Of a DNA stretch of 64,000 nucleotides, positions 58,401-64,000 are shown piece after piece. Position 1 is the stretch's first letter. Every line of letters begins with the position of its first letter. Source of the stretch: Primula veris (Eukaryota > Streptophyta > Magnoliopsida > Ericales > Primulaceae). The notes under the pieces are model-generated. The model had not been told where the DNA came from and did not search any database. It worked only from the letters and a program-made list of their open reading frames with translations. Both the position numbers and the translations under genes were made by a program. The DNA is taken from assembly GCA_963682055.1 (NCBI GenBank), contig OY821750.1:10666501-10730500 (forward strand), read 5' to 3'.

Positions 58401-59078
58401 AGGTTTGTTTAAGGTACCTTTACCAACAATTTTACATGTATCTCCACCTCCAAACACAACAGTGTTTCCTTTAAGACTAGTGACATTTTTTAGGAGACTT
58501 GCAGTACCTTTCATGTGCTTAGAGCAACCACTGTCAAAATACCAATCATTAGAAATAACAGCATTCAAAGAAGTAATTACAGCTTTGTTATTAGCAATAG
58601 AGGTAGATTTTTCCTTAACTTTCCAGACCCAGTTCAATTTTTTATTGACAGAAGCCAACTAGTTTTCTTGAGAAATGTACTTTCTGTTCCTCTTTAAGTA
58701 ACACTTGATTTCTAAATGACCAGGTTTCTTACAGAAATTACACAGCTTCAACCTAAAGTTAGTTTTATCCTTAAAGCTATTCAGTCTATTCCTGGTTGCA
58801 ACTTTGGTTGTAACTGAGCTTCTAACCTTCTTCTCAAAAAAATGAGTTTTATTCCTGGTTGCAACTTTGGTTGCAACTGAGCTTCTAACCTTATTGTTAA
58901 AAGCATGAGTTTTATTCCTGGTTGCAACTTTGGTTGCAACTGAGCTTCCAACCTTATTGTCAAACTCATGAGTTTCAGCTTTAGCAACAGCTTTAATAAA
59001 GGTAGTTTTTCCTGTACTTTCATAACCATAGTAACCTAAACCATTGTTATCTTTAGAACCTCTAGAATAGAACAGCAT
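55425..59078 (-). pseudogene. pol: gag C-terminus and pol of the 51554 SIRE-like element
   Basis: A single frame from 59078 to 55425 has TAG stops at 58659-58661, 57063-57065 and 55758-55760. Second zinc knuckle CNFCKKPGHLEIKC (about 58700-58745), preceded by three 21-codon repeats (VATKVATRNK). Protease DSGCSKH (about 58530). Integrase: WHKRLGHVNY...CGDC zinc finger, FHIDLMGP, RSDHGTEFKN, and PQQNDIVERKN, where the usual Gly before the catalytic segment is Asp. RT (57017 leftward): KARLVAPGYTQ, QLDIKSAFLNG, KALYGLKQAPRAWYDRL, IYVDDSVFGS. RNase H: GYCDADWAG, NCISLSTA, LFCDNKSAIDLAK. All domains are recognisable; the stops prevent a full polyprotein. Confidence 0.93.
58780..58975 (-). repeat. 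Three in-frame 63-bp coding repeats
   Basis: Units begin with GTTGCAAC at 58795, 58858 and 58921 (+ strand), a 63-bp period (21 codons). Each unit contains a further GTTGCAAC or GTTGTAAC 12 bp later. They encode VATKVATRNK-type sequence before the second zinc knuckle. Confidence 0.9.
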
Positions 59079-60472
59079 GCATCTAATTTCTCTAAAGCAG
59101 AAACATTCAGCAGTTTTATTTTCTTTTTAGTTTCAGTAAGTTCAGCCAATTGTATGTTAAGCTTCTCAGTAAGACTTTTAACCTCATCATTTAGATTAAC
59201 ATTAAGTTTGTTCAAGATCAAGTTTTGCTTACTCAGACATTGATACTTTTCAAAAGGAACAAGATATTGTTGAGTAATGTTTTCATCAGAAGGTTCTTCC
59301 TCATCACTAGTATAGGTTTTAAGAGCAGTTGTACCTATGGTTGAATTAGACTCACAGTCACTTTCATAAGTAGGTTCTTTTTCAGTGAGTATTCCCATAA
59401 AATTAACAAAATTAGAATCATCCTCTTCATCACTGTTGCTCTCTGAATCACTATCACTATGAGTGGTTATATAAGCATTTTTGTTTCTTTATAAAGTATT
59501 TGCACACTCAGCCTGAATGTGACCAAAACCTCTACATTTTCTACACTGAATCTCTCTAGGCTTGTAATCTTTGTTATCCTTCTCTTTTGGATTCCACTTT
59601 CTTGTAGAGTTATTATTAAACCTAGATTCTGTCTTAAATTGGTTATCCCTTTTTAAAAAGTTTTTGGATGTTCCAGTATCATCCTGTTTTTTCTTGTAGA
59701 ACTTTTTGTAAACCTTTTTAGCAAAGAAGGCTAGCTATTCTTCATCACCCATTTGTTCACAGACCTTAGGCTCAGATTTCTTAGCTTGAAAGGCTATTCC
59801 CTTTTCTGGTCTCTTATGTTTGAAGAATTTTACCTCATGAGTGCTTAGATTTCCTATAAGTTCTTCAAGTTTAAGATTATCTAAGTCTGTTGATTCTTCA
59901 ATAGCTGTAACCTTAATTTCAAACCTTTCTGGAAGTGACCTTAGAGTTTTCTTAACAAGTTTAGCATCACTGTATTTTTCACCTAAGGTTCCAGCTTGAT
60001 GGGCAATATGGCAAATTCTACCATTAAATTGTTCAATGGTTTCATCTTCCTCCATTCTTAGATTTTCAAATTGAGTAGTTAACTGTTGGAGTTTGAAAGC
60101 TTTTACTTTAACAGTTCCTTCAAAAGTTACTTGCAAAATATCCCATGCCTTTTTGGCAGTTTCACAATGAGAGATATACCTGAACACACTGAGAGTTACA
60201 CCAGCAAAGATCAAGTTTATGGCAGTTGAGTTTGCACTTGATTTTCTGTCTTCATCAGCAGACCATTTGTCTTCAGGTATATAAACTAGTTCACCTTCAC
60301 CATCAATGGCAGTTGGAGCCTCCCATCCATACATCACAGTTTTCCATGCATGTTCATTTTGCTGTTTAATGAAGGACCTCATTCTGATTTTCCATACTCC
60401 ATAGTTTACTCCTCCTTCAAGCAATGGTGGTTTGTTGAAAGCGTTTCCTTCCCTCATTAAGTCCATCTTCAC
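59036..60472 (-). pseudogene. gag: gag of the 51554 SIRE-like element
   Basis: Frame from ATG 60472 to 59036, with TAG at 59735-59737 and TAA at 59489-59491. Near 59082 a one-base deletion breaks the join to the pol frame. UBN2-like capsid region at residues ~1-235 (NYGVWKIRMRSFIKQQ, AWDILQVTFEGT, TIEQFNGRICHIAH, TLRSLPERFE). After the first stop: a basic linker and a CRKCRGFGHIQAEC zinc knuckle (about 59515-59560). After the second: an acidic segment and a coiled-coil-like stretch (LNDEVKSLTEKLNIQL). Start matches the homologous gag at 22394. Confidence 0.92.
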
Positions 60473-60511
60473 TAGAACACAGGATCCACACTAAGTAAGA
60501 TCTAGTGTGAA

Positions 60512-60523
60512 GCTCTGATACCA
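60512..60523 (-). other. Primer-binding site, initiator tRNA-Met (51554 element)
   Basis: TGGTATCAGAGC on the minus strand, two bases inside the 5' LTR end. Confidence 0.92.
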
Positions 60524-60525
60524 AT

Positions 60526-61748
60526 TGAAATTCCTATCCGCTGTTCTAGTTGCAGTTTTGCAGTTAGGTTCCAAGTGAGGTTGCAACCACAGTTGGAACC
60601 AAGTGTATTAATGGACAGAACTGTAAAAAATTAAATGTACTTTGAAATAAATCACACGCACATTTAACAACGGAGTTCACCTAACTAGGCTACGTCTCTG
60701 GGGCACTTACCCAGATTATGATATTATAAAAGCTTACAATATAGGATTCAAGTCTTAATGAAAAACTCTCAGACTCCCTTTAGGTTTTTCTGCCTATCTC
60801 TATATTGCTCCTACCTTATAACTATCAATTATAAATCAATGGCATCCCACCATTGTTTTTCTTTTGAAAGCTCACTGTTTATTCTCTCAAGAATGGGTTC
60901 TTTATAAGTTAGAACACACACCTTTTACAAGCTAAAGTTACCAAGTATATATGCAAGTAAAAACAATCTTCTATCTTCAATATCTTTTGATTGCTTTTGA
61001 CTTTGTTGATTGGCTTCAATCTTTCCAAGCATTACGTGATTCTACAGCGTGGATTGACTCCAATCATCATTGGTTAATACCTGTTTAGTAACAAGCTTGA
61101 AAGTAGGAGTTGGTCTTTTCCTTTGAAAGAAAACATATAGAGATAATATCTTTTAAAGATAATATCTTTTCATAAACATATGAAACATTCAACTCCATAT
61201 AACAATCAATCTTTAAACGTATCTTTACTGAATATATAAGGATCAAAGATTGAAACAAGTGATAAGAACAAGCATAAGAATAGAGATACATATTAAAAGG
61301 AAACATAACCTTATAAACTAATCTCTTTATAACTTTTTAGAAAACATCTTTCCTTAACACTTTGATATTCTCAATAAACACATATTAAACATTTAAGATC
61401 ATATGAGAATATATCATGCATACTTTAAAACAAATTATTAACATTAAAAGAGTAGTAATGCAGAATTACAGAACTTGACAGAATTCTGCTGAACAGCAGG
61501 TTGGAACTGTGGTTGCAACTGAGGTTGCAACTGGTACTTGAAACCACCAACGCTGTCTAAACAGGTTGTAACAGAGGTTGCAACATAGGTTGAAACCTAA
61601 CCCTACTGTCTTAGTAGATTGTAACTGAGGTTGCAACATTACTTGAAACCTAACACTACTGTCTTAGTTCTTAACAAACAGTTATTGATTATTTAGTAAA
61701 AACCAATAGATAACAAATAATATTTAGACCAGAAATCTGGTCCTAACA
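60526..61748 (-). repeat. 5' LTR of the 51554 SIRE-like element
   Basis: 1223 bp, bounded TGTTAGGACC...TTTCA in element orientation. Carries the same GTTGCAAC series near its 5' end (about 61500-61640). Confidence 0.95.
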
Positions 61749-61753
61749 ATTAC

Positions 61754-63460
61754 AAAGTCCATTTCTGATAGATTCCTGATTTCATTTAATATTGTTCGAG
61801 AAACGAATTGTTTTTTTACATGTCATTTCTGTTCTGCGTTATACATCCATCATAAATGTCGTTCAGAGTCCATATATACTTTTTAGGCAATACAATTAAA
61901 AAAAATACACCAGAACCCTGAGATTTATCTAGCTATATATATATAAGCACAATAAATGAGTATAAGACTTAGTAATTTATCGTTCTGACGAGTCATATAA
62001 CGTGCTCACATAGATAAGTCACATGGTTAGACGAAGTCGTCTTTTTATAATTAACCAAACAGTTGTTTGTAGGTTATTTAATGTCTGAAAAGGATCTTAT
62101 TGCAAGCAAGTAGAAGAATAAGAGGGTGAATTATTGAGGATCTGGAAACAACCAACCAATCATTTTAAATATATATTTTGATGCACTATAAACTTTTTAT
62201 TAATATAGAAAACTGACTTGTTGCAAATTAATGCACATCTACATCTTAGCTGCGCTGGTACTTGTTTTCACATTTCTGTATTTCATTTTCCTTCCAAGTC
62301 AATTTAAAATATTGCATGTGAACCCCAACAGTGAAAACCCCCCTACTTTTTATCTATTTTCTTCATGGAATATTGGAATATTGAAATATATAGAGTGGTT
62401 CATTTTGAACAGCAAAATTTAGCAATCATTCAGTGATCATAAATCTATTTGATTTGTATAATGATTGACGTGTTTATAGAAGTTCGGGTTTAGGAAATGG
62501 AGAAAGAGGCTTTAACCCACTGTGAACCGGCCTGCGTAACTGTATCTACGTACATGAAATTAATTTAATACGGTAAAACTCGGATAATTATGATAATCCG
62601 TCTATTCTATATAATTTCTTTTGAGAAAAACATGAAAAAAAAATACTTTGAAGAGAAAAATAGAGAAGAGCTGTGTGATTTGGAATTTAGGAATTGAAAA
62701 ATATTAATGATTTATTCTGAGAAAGACAAAACTATCCCCTTTGTAAAGTTATATGGGGCTAGCTAACTTTTTGTTATGTCTCATAACCGAGACTTATGAC
62801 AATTGGCCAGAATTTTTTAGCTAAATTAATCGTGTAACTGAAGTCTTGACTTTAGCTTGTTCTTGTAGTTTAGTTATTTTTTCTAGTTGATTTACTAACA
62901 ATTGTAACATTATGTTTATCTTTTATAATGAAATTTAATAGAGGATAGAAAACATAGAAAAGATTTTACAAAGAGTTATAAGACCTGAACTAGATGAAGA
63001 TGCGCCCAAGGAAATTAAGTCCTACTGTAGGCAATAAAAATTTATTTGGTGGAAGCGAGACTTCATATCTGAGTCTTTTTATAATAAATTTTTGAGACGA
63101 AATTTCGCATGTAACTTTCATATGGGTTTGTAAAAGTTTCGGATGATCTGTGTCATCGATGACTTTTGGATCTATTTAAAAAAAAAGACTTGTTTGGATC
63201 TATTTTGCTAAAAAAAGACTTCGAATACAACCAAGGCAAGTCAATTCCGAATAAATAAACCAGCATATTATAGTAATATTTTGTAGTGGTTTGACAATAA
63301 TGCTCCCATATTTACGTATTCTAATAATGGTGGGTGAAACCAAATAAAGAACCAACTTTGGAACAAATAGACCAAAACAAATAATTGTGTGAAGGCATGG
63401 TTATTAATTTATTAGGATGTAATTCAATGTTCATCTACTTCTCAACGCAACATTTTTATC
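61754..63460. other. Intergenic region upstream of the right-edge gene
   Basis: AT-rich. One 63-codon ORF at 62231-62422 begins with a hydrophobic segment (YILAALVLVFTFLYFIF) but has no supporting signals. I see no transposon ends. Confidence 0.45.
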
Positions 63461-63467
63461 TATAAAT
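63461..63467 (+). promoter_or_regulatory. TATA box for the right-edge gene
   Basis: TATAAAT, about 200 bases before the ATG at 63668, would give a 5' UTR of roughly 170 bases rich in A and CT. Confidence 0.4.
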
Positions 63468-63667
63468 ATGTGTGTAGTATATGTATGTGTAGACTATCCA
63501 ACATTTTTAAACAACTTTCCCCAGCCTTCTATTTAGATCACAGAAGAATAGCAAAAATGAGAAAGCATTGTGATTACCTGCTTCTATCGCCTTAACAAAA
63601 TAAAAACAAAAACTGCCTCTCTAAGTTTGGTCTATATCTAAATCTACATATATTTACCAAAGAAAAG

Positions 63668-64000
63668 ATGGGGATTTGTGGAGATGATGACGGGATTATT
63701 CAAGTTGTGCCGAAGAATATGGGGATTCCTGGAAGTAGGCTGGTCAATATCTGTCTACGCATTGGTGCAGCCTTTGGCGATAATATAGGAACTAAGAATT
63801 TCATTGCTAATATTGTTCTACGGATCGATGGGATACAACTAGATGCACTAGGAAATGGGAAACTTGCAGCTAATATCGTTCTTCGGATTAAAGGATTAAA
63901 AGCGCTTGCTAAAAAGATAGCAACAGGAACATTCACAACCAAGGATTTGAATGACATGGCTGTTACTATGACCGGGAACTGTGATGAAGGAACCAAGGTA
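63668..64000 (+). CDS. Unrecognised protein, 5' part only (111 codons, open at the window edge)
   Basis: The ATG at 63668 (context AAAAGATGG) opens a frame with no stop to the end of the window. The start MGICGDDDGIIQVV is acidic. Two similar segments follow: NFIANIVLRIDGIQLDAL (~50-67) and KLAANIVLRIKGLKALAKK (~73-91), preceded by a weaker RLVNICLRIGAAFGD (~24-38). This suggests a threefold repeat of an amphipathic ANIVLRIxG helix. No signal peptide or membrane segment at the start. A plausible TATA box and good codon usage suggest a real gene, but I do not recognise the family and the sequence is incomplete. Confidence 0.55.
   Translation, partial: MGICGDDDGIIQVVPKNMGIPGSRLVNICLRIGAAFGDNIGTKNFIANIVLRIDGIQLDALGNGKLAANIVLRIKGLKALAKKIATGTFTTKDLNDMAVTMTGNCDEGTKV

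Larger units (their letters stand above)
51554..61748 (-). mobile_element. Complete-length SIRE-like Ty1/copia element with a third ORF (10195 bp)
   Basis: LTRs of about 1.22 kb at 60526-61748 (5') and 51554-52773 (3') differ at about 30 positions by eye (~2.5%). They are flanked by ATTAC (51549-51553 and 61749-61753). Initiator tRNA-Met primer site at 60512-60523, polypurine tract at 52774-52785. Order: gag with two zinc knuckles, protease, integrase, RT, RNase H, a 0.95-kb spacer, ORF3, 0.4 kb, 3' LTR. Size, LTR length and an extra ORF after pol fit the SIRE/Maximus lineage. Seven in-frame stops and one frameshift make it defective. Confidence 0.96.

Noticed and set aside
51554..61748. Endogenous virus with envelope
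   Set aside because: The third ORF lacks a signal peptide and a clear fusion or membrane-anchor region, and domain order and LTRs are those of a Ty1/copia retrotransposon.

Overview
The window is nuclear DNA of a flowering plant, very probably a eudicot; I cannot name the species. The evidence is AT-rich intergenic sequence, one nine-exon gene with GT-AG introns, and nested plant transposons (Ty1/copia, a Ty3/gypsy-type solo LTR, CACTA, hAT and Mutator types). Genes are few. The only host gene I can assemble completely is a GDT1-like (UPF0016) cation transporter on the minus strand (34330 to 28892, 9 exons, 284 codons). A small secreted Cys-rich peptide gene (2174-2332) looks intact, and an unrecognised ORF starts at 63668 and runs off the right edge.

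Layout. 1-29.6 kb is an old direct tandem duplication. Copy A covers about 1-11360 and copy B about 12420-29600. The copies have collected different insertions, and each serves as the empty site for the other. A gained a CACTA MITE (3318-3482), a solo LTR (4278-6105), an hAT-type element (6277-7303), a small MITE (9351-9536) and an unclassified insert (9993-10929). B gained a gag-less copia element (15398-21087) and an internally deleted SIRE-like copia (21204-27494). The peptide gene is intact in A and broken in B. The last exon of the GDT1-like gene is intact in B and broken in A (9567-9733).

28.9-34.3 kb is the GDT1-like gene, with a Mutator-like element in intron 2. 34.8-40.8 kb is a CACTA element with a decayed TNPA/Transposase_24-like gene. 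It lacks a recognisable right end and is flanked by a 47-bp direct repeat. 42.5-49.9 kb is a complete-length copia element with 202-bp LTRs. 50.0-50.7 kb resembles a processed retrocopy. 51.5-61.7 kb is a complete-length SIRE-like copia on the minus strand with an extra third ORF between pol and the 3' LTR. 61.7-64 kb is intergenic sequence leading into the partial gene.

The most unusual signals are: (1) an 8-bp palindrome, GTTGCAAC, repeated on a 12-bp period in LTRs, coding linkers and 3' regions of both SIRE-like elements; (2) a primer-binding site in the two short-LTR copia elements that matches the anticodon arm of tRNA-Ile, implying a half-tRNA primer; (3) a conserved gag-pol spacer ending in a splice-acceptor-like sequence in those same two elements; (4) the third ORF of the SIRE-like element; (5) the aberrant CACTA junction. 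All alignments and counts were made by eye.
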